DNA of 64,000 bases, from NCBI GenBank assembly GCA_907163375.1, contig CAJQUW010007737.1, forward strand, positions 124,001 through 188,000, in the 5' to 3' direction. Below the pieces are notes generated by a model. The model was not told where the DNA came from. It saw only the letters and a list, made by a program, of their open reading frames with translations, and did no database searches. Shown one piece after another: positions 11,410 through 21,823 of this stretch. The stretch's first letter is position 1; each line of letters opens with the position of its first letter. Source of the DNA: Prostheceraeus crozeri. Taxonomy: Eukaryota; Platyhelminthes; Polycladida; Euryleptidae. Both the position numbers and the translations under genes were made by a program.

Positions 11410-11871
11410 GTAAGCAAACCATGCTGAAACTAATAACCTGACCTTTTATTGCCTTCTTTGAAACTGATCATATGTTGTAATTCATTGGCAAAGCATTCCT
11501 TGACAAAGCATCCAAAATGAAATAGAAGTATATCCGTCGTCTCAGATTTTTGTAGAGAAGTGTCGTTCAATTTTCTCTTGAAGTTCTCTCGCTGTTGTCA
11601 AACAGCACGAGTTCACCGCATCTGACCGTCGCACTGTCCATCAGGAACCTGTCTCTTGTTAAGTGAACTATTTCGAGGCGATGGATGCTTTTCTGTCATT
11701 CAGAGAACCATTCTTATACAGTAGAGAGTCTTCCGTCACCTAACAGCCACAGGGGCCCTACTATGTGTTCGTATGCCTGAGTATGTAATTTCGTTTTGTA
11801 ATTCGACTACCAATCAAATTTTCAATCCCACGGGATCACAAAGCTAACTTTTTTCCCGCAGTTAATTTTTC
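11410..11871. other. Intron sequence, nothing recognised
   Basis: Start of the large intron between the exons ending 11409 and beginning 19451. A+T-rich, no repeat or open frame of note before the small inverted-repeat element at 11872. Confidence 0.4.
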
Positions 11872-11999
11872 ATAATGCATGATTTTGCAAGGCTTTCTAT
11901 ATCCACAGGTTAATAAGTTCCACGAAGTAAATAATTATTTTCCTGGATGGAAATTATTAACCTGGAGCAGACTTCTATGGAAAAAGTCATGCATTATAA
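11872..11999. mobile_element. Small inverted-repeat element, copy 1
   Basis: A ~128-bp unit bounded by ataatgcatgattttgcaag and its imperfect inverse ending agtcatgcattat. It is about 90% alike to the unit at 12509-12634 over its whole length, including ggttaataagttccacgaag and cctggagcagacttctat in both. It codes for nothing and looks like a MITE or snap-back element. The superfamily is undetermined because target duplications are unclear. Confidence 0.65.
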
Positions 12000-12299
12000 C
12001 AGATAATTTTTAACTATCTTTGATAAGAAAGCAGATTTGTTTCGTCTCTTCAAAGATTCGGGATGAATGTCAGCATTGGAATTTGAATCAAGAAAAGAAC
12101 TTATTGGACGATGGTCTTGCAAATTGATGTTATTTCCCAGCATATTTTCAACGTCTTCTTTTGACAAGCAATTTTGATCAAAATTTCAAATAAATTCAAT
12201 TGAATAATCAACAAGTGGGTTGAATATCATGTCATCAAAATTCATCGTGTTTGTTCGTAGAATGAATGACAAAGAATGATTTTTTGAAAACTTATTGCT

Positions 12300-12500
12300 T
12301 ATAAATTGATTTCTATTATCTCCGGGCATTATCTAAATAACGCCCTGAGAGAATAGAAATCTACGAGCCTTTTTAACCATTACACAGATAGGGATATAAA
12401 TCAATTAACGCATTCTTTCTCAGGAGTTATCAAGTTAATGCCATCAGGCCTTCGGTCTTCGGGCATTAACATAGATAACTCCATCGAAAATCAAGCGCTA
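12300..12500. repeat. Cluster of short perfect hairpins
   Basis: Two compact inverted repeats lie between the element copies. One is tctccgggcattat paired with an imperfect inverse around 12318-12352. The other, around 12421-12482, pairs ggagttatcaagttaatgcc with gggcattaacatagataact across a ccttcggtcttcg-type loop. Such stems with C+G-rich loops suggest fold-back elements and not genes. Confidence 0.55.
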
Positions 12501-12508
12501 ATTAATAC

Positions 12509-12634
12509 ATAATGCATGATTTTGCAAGGCTTTCTATGTCCACAGGTTAATAAGTTCCACGAAGCAGGTAATTATTTTCCTGATTGGAAATTATTAACCT
12601 GGAGCAGACTTCTATAAAAAAAGTCATGCATTAT
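12509..12634. mobile_element. Small inverted-repeat element, copy 2
   Basis: The second copy of the unit at 11872-11999, same orientation, with a few substitutions. It lies immediately downstream of the hairpin cluster and upstream of another hairpin (12655-12722, loop tcgagccttcggctctcg), so several fold-back units are stacked together in this intron. Confidence 0.65.
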
Positions 12635-12871
12635 AACAGATCATGCGTAGATTTCTTCGGTCATGATTGTCATAATAACCTCGAGCCTTCGGCTCTCGGT
12701 AATTATAGCAATAATGACCTCAAATCTATGCATTATCTATTACTTATGTAAGCTCTTGTGTAAAAAAAATCATAGTGTCTGTAGATCTCCGAAGCGAAGC
12801 TGAGATCAAGTTACTTCAAGTGGCTGACGACGCACAAATGAAGCTGGCTGATTATTGTATTTTTCACAAAA

Positions 12872-15343
12872 ATGAATAATTTGGATAAAACGATAGAATT
12901 CGTCTTACAGCAATCGTGTACTAATGATGAAGAAACAGAAACTGTTAAGGCTACCTCCTTGAATTTATCAAAAACATCATCCTCCTGTGATAGCTTTAAC
13001 AATGCCAACTTAGATCCTTTGGGATTACATGACAAGTTATCTAACTCGCATCAGTCCATGAAGATGTCTAGTCTTATGTCTGATTCTCAAGAGTCCCTGC
13101 ATTTTCAGTCTGCTCCTACTCCAACCTCAACACAATGCACGTCTGGTTTTCAATGCCCGGTCGACACATGTCCAGAGCGCATAGCCTTTTCAAGGATGCT
13201 GAATCACCTCCAAAAACCTACAGCAGGAATTTTGCCAGGTTCCATACCTGAAGCATGGCTTGAACAGCATCGACGTTATGTCTGTAAATGTGGTCGCCTT
13301 GTCGCTAATTCTTTCAGAGTCCAACATCAGAAAAAGTGCGTAAAAGGATCTTCTGTAGTAGATCTCACAACCGAAAGTCCAGGATATCAAAATGAAGATC
13401 CACTGCCATCACTAGATGAAGTAATGACCAACTCTTAAATTAACTCTTAACTTAAATCAAATCTTAAATTATGTCCAACGACCAACTCTTAAATTCATCC
13501 CTTCCAATGCCAGGCAGAAATTTGGGAAAATTCTTTCTAATTCATTGAAGGAGGTCTTATCCAACAACAGTATTGAAGCTTGTACTAAGCTCTTAATGCT
13601 CCCGAAATGTGTTCTCCCATCGAAAAAACGTGCGGGAAAGAAAAACAAGCATCATGTCTCTATAAATGAACTATGTGACCAATGGAAAAACGGTCAAGTT
13701 TTAGAATTGTGGATGGCAGCTTTTGATTTAATCAACATTCTGAGATCATTTCCTCGAGCGACAGCCAGCGGTCCATCTGGCATGCGCATTCAACACATCA
13801 TAGATGCCTGCGAAGCTACTCTACCAAATTGTCTCATTAGCACACTGCGTCAGTTGCTAAATTTGCTTATATCCGGAAAAGCCCCCATTGAAATTGCTCC
13901 ATTTATTTCTGGTGGCAACCTGACAGCCTTGATGAAACCAAGAAGTGATGGCTGGGACGTGAGGCCCATTGCTGTTGGGGAAGTTTTGCGTCGCCTCACA
14001 GCTAAATGTCTATGTAAATTGATAAGAGATGAAGCGGGTTTTCTTTTTCAACCGCTACAACTTGGAGTTGCATGTCATTTAGGTACAGAAAAGATCATAC
14101 ACCGTACTCGAGAAATGTTAAGCAACCATCAAGATGATCAAAATTTTTGCTTATTGAAAGTGTATATAGCCCACGCCTTCAACTCGGTATCCAGGCAAAC
14201 GGTTGTCAATGAATGTCTCAGACAGTTCCCTTGCATGGCAAAATGGATTTCTTGGTGTTATGGAAATTCTCCGCTTTTATGGCACCCTCTTGGTCGTTTG
14301 AACTCGTCACAGGGGGTTTAGCAGGGTGACCCGCTTGGACCTGTTTTATTTTCGCTTGCCTTAAACCCCATCATTAGAGCCATTGATGAATCATGCTCCT
14401 TGACTCACCATTTTTGGTGTTTAGATGATTGGATTTTTGCTGGGCATAAGAATCAAGTACAAAGGGCATATCAACTTTTAGAATCCATGTGTTCGAAAAT
14501 TGGTTTGACTCTAAATACATCCAAATGTGAATTGTTTGGAAAAGGAGACTTATCGGACTTTGATAGCAGCTTTATTAGTTTAATGGAATTCAATATGGAA
14601 GTCCTGGGAGCACCGATTGGAGATACAGCATTCTGCCATTCCTTTATTGAGAACAAAAGACAAAAAGCAAAAGTGCTGTTGGAAAAAATATATATCGCAA
14701 TAAATAATATATAATAAAATAAAATGGTATATTGCAATGTCCTCGATGTCCTGGTGTGGTACTCGACCTTTGTGGCCATCATGCCCTAACATGTAAAAGA
14801 GGCCCAGATGTCACTACAAGGCACAACGCCTTGCGAGATCAGTTTGTCAGCATTTGCCATTCTGCGAATTTGCGCCCACATATTGAAAGAGGCTCTGGTT
14901 GTGGTTCTTTGGTAGAAAATACGAGGCCAGCTGATGTGCTCCTGCCGGATTGGTGCCTTGGTCGCTCCGGTGCCGTAGACTTCACCGTGGTACACCCGCT
15001 AAATAATCTGAATGTTTCTGAAGCGAGTACCTCGGAGGAGTCGACACTGGTTGTGGCTGAGCGGCGGAAGCACATCCAAAATAATCCCAAGTGCCGAGAA
15101 TTAAGATGGCAGTGTGTCCCATTCGTCATGAGCACCTATGGGGATTTGGGAAGTAAGGCTGCTCCAGTCCTAGAACGTATAGCCACAAGATTGGCTATCC
15201 AGAAAGGCATCCGTTTTAGCGAGTGCAAATCGGCCATAACAAGAAGACTTTTGTTTAGCCTGATGAGATCAAACGCTCATGCCCTCATATCCAGACTGGA
15301 ATCAGGCATAGGTGGAGAAGAGCTCCACTCTGCCAGCCTGTAA
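12872..15343 (+). pseudogene. Dead non-LTR retroelement with C-terminal nuclease-like domain
   Basis: Three collinear blocks in different states. Residues 1-188 of the first frame (12872-13438) include FQCPVDTCPERIAF and YVCKCGRLVANSFRVQHQKK, two zinc-binding-like clusters. The second (13545-14321, continuing past a TAG at 14319-14321) is reverse transcriptase: GPSGMRIQHI, VRPIAVGEVLRRL, AHAFNSVSRQ, QGDPLGPVLFSLALNP, then FWCLDDWIFAG and EVLGAPIGDTAFC. The catalytic Asp expected before AFNSV is Tyr (KVYIAHAF). The third (14732-15343) is QCPRCPGVVLDLCGHHALTC, then RPADVLLPDWCLGRSGAVDF, resembling a Cys/His knuckle plus a restriction-like PD-(D/E)XK endonuclease as in R2-type elements. The segment joining thumb and C terminus is deleted near 14700. 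Clade assignment is uncertain. Confidence 0.7.
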
Positions 15344-15578
15344 ATTTCTTTTAAGGTCTTTTTAGGATTTTGTTAATTTTTAGGTATTCGTGTATACTGT
15401 ATATTGTATAACATGGAAATAAAATTACTTCAATAGATAAAGATGCCTGTAAACAAATTATGATTAGCCAGAAACTACCAAGATATTGATATAGTCCATG
15501 GATTAGCTCATTCATAAATTTCGCGGTACAACCATCAATTTCTTAATGAACAATAGACATCTAAAGGTCAAAATGAAA

Positions 15579-15706
15579 AGCTACATTCTTTCGAGAGGAA
15601 AAAAACGTTTCCTCCCTTAGTTATCTGTCCATCCCTCGCTGCGCTCGGGCTGTACAACATAGCTGCGGGAGGAAAAATTGATATTTCCTCTCTCAAGAAA
15701 ATAGCT
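15579..15706. mobile_element. Fold-back element with CTCGCTGCGCTCG loop
   Basis: The arms agctacattctttcgagagg and cctctctcaagaaaatagct pair at the outside, and cgtttcctccc with gggaggaaa further in. The centre is ccctcgctgcgctcggg, itself a palindrome. The total is about 128 bases with no coding capacity. It resembles the other hairpins in this intron in having a G+C-rich self-complementary core. Confidence 0.65.
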
Positions 15707-17196
15707 GTGACCATTGCATTGTTATGATTTAAGTGACATTGCTGTGTTGATAATTTCTATGGTTGCTACCAAAAGTACTCAATACAATACCAAAAGCGCA
15801 CAATGTAATATTTCGCCGTGCAGTTTTCGGCATTGTCGTAGACTTCCGTGACTAGAGACATAGACTAGTAGCAATGCGTTGTTGTACTCAAAATTCACAC
15901 AACAATCTCATCCGCCAACGAGGACTCGATTGTTGTATTCATTTTTCGAACAATAACTCCACAATGTTTTCCACATATCCAAACGTTTCTGACTTTCGTA
16001 AATTTTCTGATGCTCGACTGATTTTGACTGCATAGAATTATACATCATGACATTCATGTACATATCTTCATTGTGATTTTCATCATTCATATGCAGAACA
16101 TTCAAAATTAGCCAATCTGACCTGGTCAGTTTTGCTTTAACATAGATAGTCAATTAGCTTAACTCGGCCTCGGTATTTTGACTGATTTCTATGCCTCTAC
16201 ATTTCTGGTTAAAATTTCTAAGTCATTGTTTAACCTTCACCCAATGCCCCCGCAGTCGAAACTACAGATCATGCTCGAGGTGGCCGATATGCTCATAGGC
16301 GGATGTCGGGGATCATCGACAGCAGCACCAGCAGAGTGATTTATGCTGCCTGGCAATCCTAGTAGCTTGCTTCTTGTGTCCATCACTCTTGTAAAGTTTT
16401 GGCTCCGAAGCCGTAAAGAGTTTGCTTTCATTTTTCGAACACACGATTTAGGTCATGGAGATGAATAATTGAGCTGTTCATGTGCCCATCAAAAGTATAG
16501 AAGTTTGCAGGTGTGAGAAAACTCGCTTGACTCCATGTAATCGCAAACAGTCTTTAATTTTGTGATCGAACTAATTTCCTAACGTCTGCTAACTTTATTC
16601 CTTTTAATTTTTGATAGAGCACATGAATATCGATTCATTCTTATGGTCTGAATTGTTCATATTTGAAAAATGAGGGCAAACGGATGACTGACAGAAAATT
16701 TAGAGACGTCATTTAGCGTCATTAGAGGCGTCACTAGTTTGATGTCATTTACCAGCTGGTCTGTTGTTATAAAAATGGCAGTGCTGAATGATGATTGGCA
16801 ATTAAGATCAATATGTCACTTCCAGCGCGAGTAGAGACAACGTCTCTGACATAAATTTTCATGACTTTCCAAGCGACGATGGCATTAGTAGACAATGGAT
16901 TGCATCAATTTGTAGAAAAGATTGAAATATCACAAACTAACCAATTTCGGATTATATTCAATATTGTGATACTCACATGTTGCTGTTTGATGCATGTACG
17001 TGTGACTACGAAATCAAAGAATGATGCTTGCTTTTTCACGCAAAGTTTTATATCTTAATCATAGCACGTTGAAATGTATGCGGTGTGTGTTAAAAATTAC
17101 CAAATTATGTGCGGCGTATGCGAATGTGAAGAAACATGTTACGCACATGCTCACAACCTGCCACTGCCACAATTTTGTCATAATCTATCCCACGCA
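15707..17196. other. Intron sequence without a supported feature
   Basis: Short frames at 15908-16153 (-) and 16237-16431 (-) have no domain. The segment 16250-16420 is G+C-richer and shares ctcgaggtggcc with the SINE-like region near 25010, so it may be a repeat relic. Nothing else was seen. Confidence 0.35.
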
Positions 17197-18968
17197 TGTA
17201 CCAACGCGGAATAAACAGTAATCCGAGAATAAATGAAGGAATAATAAATGAGGAAAATGAAGAATAAATGAAGGAATGAAGTCCTCCTGCACCAACACGG
17301 AATAACTAATTTATGGAATAAAGTTATTCCGAGATTTGCTTTATTCCGGAATATTTGTGTGTTTCGTGTACCAGCGACGAATAGTGTGATAAGAGGAATA
17401 AATTATGTGTTTATTCGCTAGATTTTAATTCTGCAAGGTTGTCGGTTTAAAGCATGGAATAAAGGTATCGGAGCTCACTATTTTCACGACTATGGCTGCA
17501 GTAATACGTGACGAAGAGTATAATCGACAGGAAGTCATCGGATTTGTGAGAATTCGGCGACAGGTTTCAGATAGACGACTAGATCTGTGGATGATTTACA
17601 AAGACGATGAATTTCGGCGGCGATGCCGATTTTCAAAATCTGGTGTCAACTACATGTTTTCTCTCATTGAACCTCATCTCGATAATATTGCGTCAAATCG
17701 AAACAGACCGATTTCAGCGAAGGATCAGCTTTTGATAACTGCGATATCATGCTACTGGAGCGTTCCAGTTTACTGATGGCGATAATGACGATACCTTTGG
17801 TCAATAGGAACTTGAAGGCATTCAATTAAAATAGAAAGAAACAATAAATCAGAATAGATCAGAATAACTTAAATAATATGTAATGTTTAATGAATGCAGG
17901 TTCTTCAATGGTATATTTTATTATATTTTCAAGGTAATGGCAGTATAATCAACAGCACCCGCGCATGTGTGTATGTGGATCTGTTCATCAAGAATTTGAC
18001 TAACATTAGAAAAATTAACCACTGGCAATGCGCTACTGAGATTGGCGTGAGGGTCACATCTTCAATTGAAAACCGATGCCTTCATTAACTAGTCTACACT
18101 GGCCGGAGATCAGCGTCAATTGACAGGGTCAAGCCCTCAGTCTCAACTTCCACCGTCTCTCACATCGGAATCCCGGGATCCTGTAAGTTTTGTAAGCCTC
18201 GAATTTCCGGGATCCCGAGATTAATTTTTGTTAGTGATTTAATAAGCAGTTCAGTAGCTGAAGTCAAGTTCATAGACTTCTCTATAAATAGTGGTTAATA
18301 GTTAATAGAGGAGACTATGATCAAGTTTTAAACTATTTTGTGTGTGAAAATTGAATTCGAATGCTCAATTTATTAAATTTTGTTCATTGAATCGCAATGA
18401 TCTTATATCAAATACTGTATATTACAGAAGGTAACTAAAGTAAGGTATCAGCTTCACGAGCAAGCTCAAGAAATAAAAGCCCCTCTATGCCAACTTCCGT
18501 AGTAGTGTGTTGGTCATTATTGCCGAGTATGTGCCATGTGGAGTGGTTATGTGGTAATCACTTCCGACATTTGCAGTAGTGGCATTTGTCGGCTTGTTTC
18601 TTGAAGCAGGACATTTTGATGTAAATTATAAAGATAAGCTTTGCTGTTCCGTTTACTGTCCGTGATTGTCATTAATGAGCGACTGTCCATTGAACTTCTT
18701 TGTTCTAGCGACCGCCTTTACCGTCATCATATCCAACTTTCCTTCCGTCCAATGGAGAGTTACAGAAGCGAGATTGATTGACATCACAGTGATGTCATAC
18801 TTCAATGGAGAGCTACAGGATCAAGGGTTATTCACGCTACGGTAGTGTCATTGCTCAAGGTCGGAATAAATTGGCCGACTAGTTATTCTGCGAATAATCC
18901 ATGTTGTTCACATGAATAGGGAATAGGGAGGGCTATTCTAGAGAATTGTTATCCCGCGTTGGTACATA
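17197..18968 (+). mobile_element. Degenerate PIF/Harbinger-type transposon
   Basis: The left end tgtaccaacgcggaataa and the right end ttatcccgcgttggtaca are inverted repeats of about 18 bases with one mismatch. Related subterminal motifs recur inside (caccaacacggaataa near 17289, gtaccagcgacgaata near 17367). The length is about 1.77 kb. It contains the first part of a Harbinger transposase at 17492. The remainder of the coding region is missing, so the copy is non-autonomous. The exact target duplication could not be fixed because the flanks form a partial palindrome with the ends. Confidence 0.6.
17492..17776 (+). pseudogene. Harbinger transposase, N-terminal fragment
   Basis: A 94-residue frame with RRRCRFSKSGVNYMFSLIEP followed by NRNRPISAKDQLLITAISCY. 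This matches the N-terminal region before the DDE domain in HARBI1-like transposases (a helix-turn-helix followed by a conserved LL-T--F-ATGS block). The frame ends where ATGS should begin, and no catalytic D, D or E segment follows, so the gene is truncated. It belongs to a different Harbinger lineage from the intact gene at 57753. Confidence 0.65.
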
Positions 18969-19369
18969 CGGGGGCATATGTGTTATTTAGAAGTAAAATA
19001 AATCTCTGCTATCTTCACATTCGCAGTTGTTACACATGCTACTAGCAATGTTGCTTAGATAGTAGCTACATAAAAGTACTTTATATAATAATCAAGGAGA
19101 TCTAGATTATATAGATTATTATCTTCTTGATAGTAATTTTAGAGAAGAACAGTGAAATTAAAGCTGATGGTGTAATACAGTATGTACATTACACTCATTA
19201 TTACGAAGTTGCGGAATAAATAACTATTTCCCTATATAATGTACGTAAGAACTTGGTTTCAGTCAGTTTCATTTGTTGAATTCTGCATAGAGAGTGCTGC
19301 CATAGAAGCATGAAGCTTATCCTTTTTTAAAACCGTGAACTCAAAATTGATATTTGTTATTTTATGCAG
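18969..19369. other. Intron sequence, nothing recognised
   Basis: About 400 bases of A+T-rich intron between the Harbinger relic and the third exon. The last part includes the alternative acceptor ttttatgcag ending at 19369. Confidence 0.4.
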
Positions 19370-19450
19370 AGATTCTGCTGTTGCATGTCTTAATCGTTAA
19401 TCCCCTTCAATTGATTATCAAGAAGTGTGAAAGTTCACATTTTTCAACAG

Positions 19451-19693
19451 CTGTGGAGATATCATGGTCAGTGGATTCATTTCGTCCACCTGCATTACAT
19501 GCAAACACACTTGAGAAGGAAATAGACTCAGTTGCACAATCCGAATGTGACAAAGAAAAACCTTTTCTACCTACTACGAAAGGAAATAACAGTGATAAAG
19601 AATTATCTGAAGCTCCAACATCAGCATGGGACATCACCGATAGACCGATTGTTCATCAGCCTTTCAGTGCCTATGGTGGATCATTTCATCAAG
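19451..19693 (+). CDS. C2H2 zinc-finger gene, exon 3
   Basis: Bounded by the acceptor catttttcaacag and the donor gtaaag. 243 bases (2 + 80 codons + 1), so it joins the phase-1 ends of both neighbours. It encodes VEISWSVDSFRPPALHANTL followed by an acidic, Ser/Thr-rich linker (SECDKEKPFLPTTKGNNSD). An alternative acceptor at 19370 would add 27 in-phase codons (EILLLHVLIVNPLQL...), but that peptide is hydrophobic and looks less natural, so the shorter exon is preferred. No domain here; it is the linker before the fingers. Confidence 0.6.
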
Positions 19694-19812
19694 GTAAAGG
19701 AGTTAGTTCTCAGATAAATAATACATTCTCATGATTAAATATTTCCTTCTGTATGTCATAATGTCTTGCGCATTAGTTCTTTGAAATTCTTGCCGTGAAT
19801 ACTGTTTGATAA

Positions 19813-19943
19813 TTAGTTGAGTCGGAAAGAGTCAGGTTTTTAAAAATGTTAATTAGTATTGTTACTTTTCTTATGTATTTATTATCAGAAAAGTAATAAT
19901 ATCAATTAGCATTTTTAAAAACCTGAATCTTTCCGACTTAACT
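19813..19943. mobile_element. Fold-back MITE-like element
   Basis: Left arm ttagttgagtcggaaagagt and right arm ctttccgacttaacta pair over about 55 bases, including aggtttttaaaaatg and its inverse and ttacttttct with agaaaagtaa. The loop is only ~15 bases. About 130 bases in all, non-coding, within the last intron of the zinc-finger gene. Confidence 0.75.
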
Positions 19944-20435
19944 ATTACGCAATAACTGGTCAGGACATTTTCCAAATACTGCTTAATAGGTTTGATTTCA
20001 CTGGATTCATTGACAAGGCTTGTACGTACACACTATGGCTGAAAAACTTTGGATTTTCTGACACACATGAAAAAAAGTTTTTTGCAACAAGTTTGAAAAC
20101 TTTGCTTTTGACAAGCATATTTGTATAGCATAACAATATAACTGATTTTTTATTTTCGAATTGTGACAATCGCATAAATAAAGACTGGATTTTAAACCAT
20201 GCAACGTACTGCGCATCCAAAACCATACTTCATGTAAATCAATATGCCAGATCTTAAGAAAACAAGAATCAGAATCATCTATATTTGCCTCACAGACGGT
20301 GAGCACATTACATAATATATCACACATTTTCACATACCACCGATCACGTCATATACATGTACATGCACGTACAATAAGATAAAGAGATAATCAATAAGAT
20401 AATAGCGAGAAATAAACACATTAAGGTAAAGATAA

Positions 20436-20640
20436 AAGTAATGACTAAGCACAGTATTTAATGATAGTAGGAGAAAAGCGCCCCGTTTTTGATGGAATCC
20501 TGGACATCGTCGACATGTTCCGTGTTCGCCTTCCATCCCTCTCTTTAAAGAACCGCCACAGTGGATGTTTGGGATAGCACCGTACCTGATTGAGGATTTT
20601 CCGACACATTTGATCACCCAATCCCTACAAATTAGAGAAT
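20436..20640 (-). pseudogene. Possible LINE ORF2 C-terminal fragment
   Basis: One minus-strand frame gives about 60 codons including KILNQVRCYPKHPLWRFF, then RDGRRTRNMSTMSRIPSKTG and TIIKYCA before a stop. The HPLW ... RRTR ... KT-RF pattern resembles the extreme C terminus of some LINE polymerases. There is no catalytic motif, so this is a weak call. Confidence 0.25.
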
Positions 20641-20699
20641 GTCGATTAAGAAATCTAATTATCGGATTCAGAATGATTAAATACTCAACTGAATAATGC

Positions 20700-21001
20700 G
20701 CTTTAGAGATGCCATCGGTCTGTGGTGATCAGGTTTTTGCGTTTAATAGAGGCAGTTGTGCATTACAGAGTGGCATAATGCGTAACTTAACGGCTTTAAT
20801 CACAAATTAATGAAATCGGTTCATTTTTTAACGACGAATACTGTTAAACACTCCGTCAATTTCAAATTTAACGACTTATTCACTAAACAGTAGCATTTGT
20901 CAGTTATAACGGCGGTTCATCTAAATACTACGTCATTTTGCAAAACTCAATATATCCAAGACAGTTTTTATTCAAATTATGCATATCATTATGTCACATA
21001 A
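20700..21001. other. Intron sequence, nothing recognised
   Basis: A+T-rich sequence between the possible LINE fragment and the minus-strand exon-like frame. No feature was seen. Confidence 0.35.
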
Positions 21002-21216
21002 TTATGCATGGTCATCACTTATATCCTGCATCTGAATGCATGCGGTGAAGATGCGTCTTGTTCGCCGATGGGCAGCACTACAAGCAGCTGGAATGATTTC
21101 CACCAAATTTTGCTCAGCAAGCCGAGCAAGAGTTGCCAGTTGCTCTTGATATGGCTGGCGAAGTAACTGTTCCCTCACCTCCTGCAACTGGCGTCGTAGA
21201 CCCGCCTTCCAAATGC
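21002..21216 (-). CDS. Orphan terminal exon (unknown, helical protein)
   Basis: On the minus strand, after the acceptor attgtttcag, a frame of about 70 codons runs IWKAGLRRQLQEVREQLLRQ through QLATLARLAEQNLVEIIPAA to a TAA. The composition is Leu/Gln/Arg/Glu-rich and clearly helical or coiled coil. Codon use and G+C content are higher than in the flanks, so it looks like genuine coding sequence. It lies antisense inside the last intron of the zinc-finger gene, and no upstream partner exon was identified. It may be an exon of a transposon accessory protein. Confidence 0.35.
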
Positions 21217-21653
21217 TGAAACAATTTTATGCTGCGTTTAGGAAAGGTGAATAGGGTGGTAGATAATGTAAATCAGCGTTGGCGTTGGCTACCTCTACAT
21301 AGTCAGAGTTTGGATTCTCATAGACATTCACAATTCTCTTTTTATCCAGCAACGGTATCATTCTTCTTCGTCTCATTTTTCCAACTGTGCGCGCTCACAG
21401 CGCCGGCTGTCCTTAAATACTGCATCATGTCGTAACGTTTTGACATTGCCGATCAACACTCACCTTATTGCCATTCAGTTTTGCAAGTGCCAGTAAAGCA
21501 ATGGGCCTACGTTGTAATAAAGTACAAAAGGACGGAATGTTTTGTTTGTGCCGTTAGTCTCTATTGTTATGCCGTTAATCATTGCATATTGACGATATTC
21601 TATGCAAAATGACGTAATCAATTGAGGAAACGCCGTTATTTCCTGCAAAAACC

Positions 21654-21823
21654 TGTATAAAAAGGCGACTTTTCTGAGACCGTTAGTTGAATTTATTCCC
21701 AAATTTTCGGTCTACTCCTTCTTCGGGAATAATTTAAATTTTTATTTTTCCCGAAGAAGGTGTACACCAAAAATTTAGGAATAAATTCAAATAACGGTCT
21801 CATAAAAGTCGCCTTTTTATACA
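21654..21823. mobile_element. Large palindromic fold-back element
   Basis: The left arm begins tgtataaaaaggcgactttt and the right arm ends aaaagtcgcctttttataca. Pairing continues through gagaccgtta/taacggtctc, tgaatttattcc/ggaataaattca and the inner ccttcttcggga/tcccgaagaagg. The arms are about 75 bases with a short A+T loop, so almost the whole 170 bp is a hairpin. Non-coding; a MITE or fold-back transposon. Confidence 0.85.
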
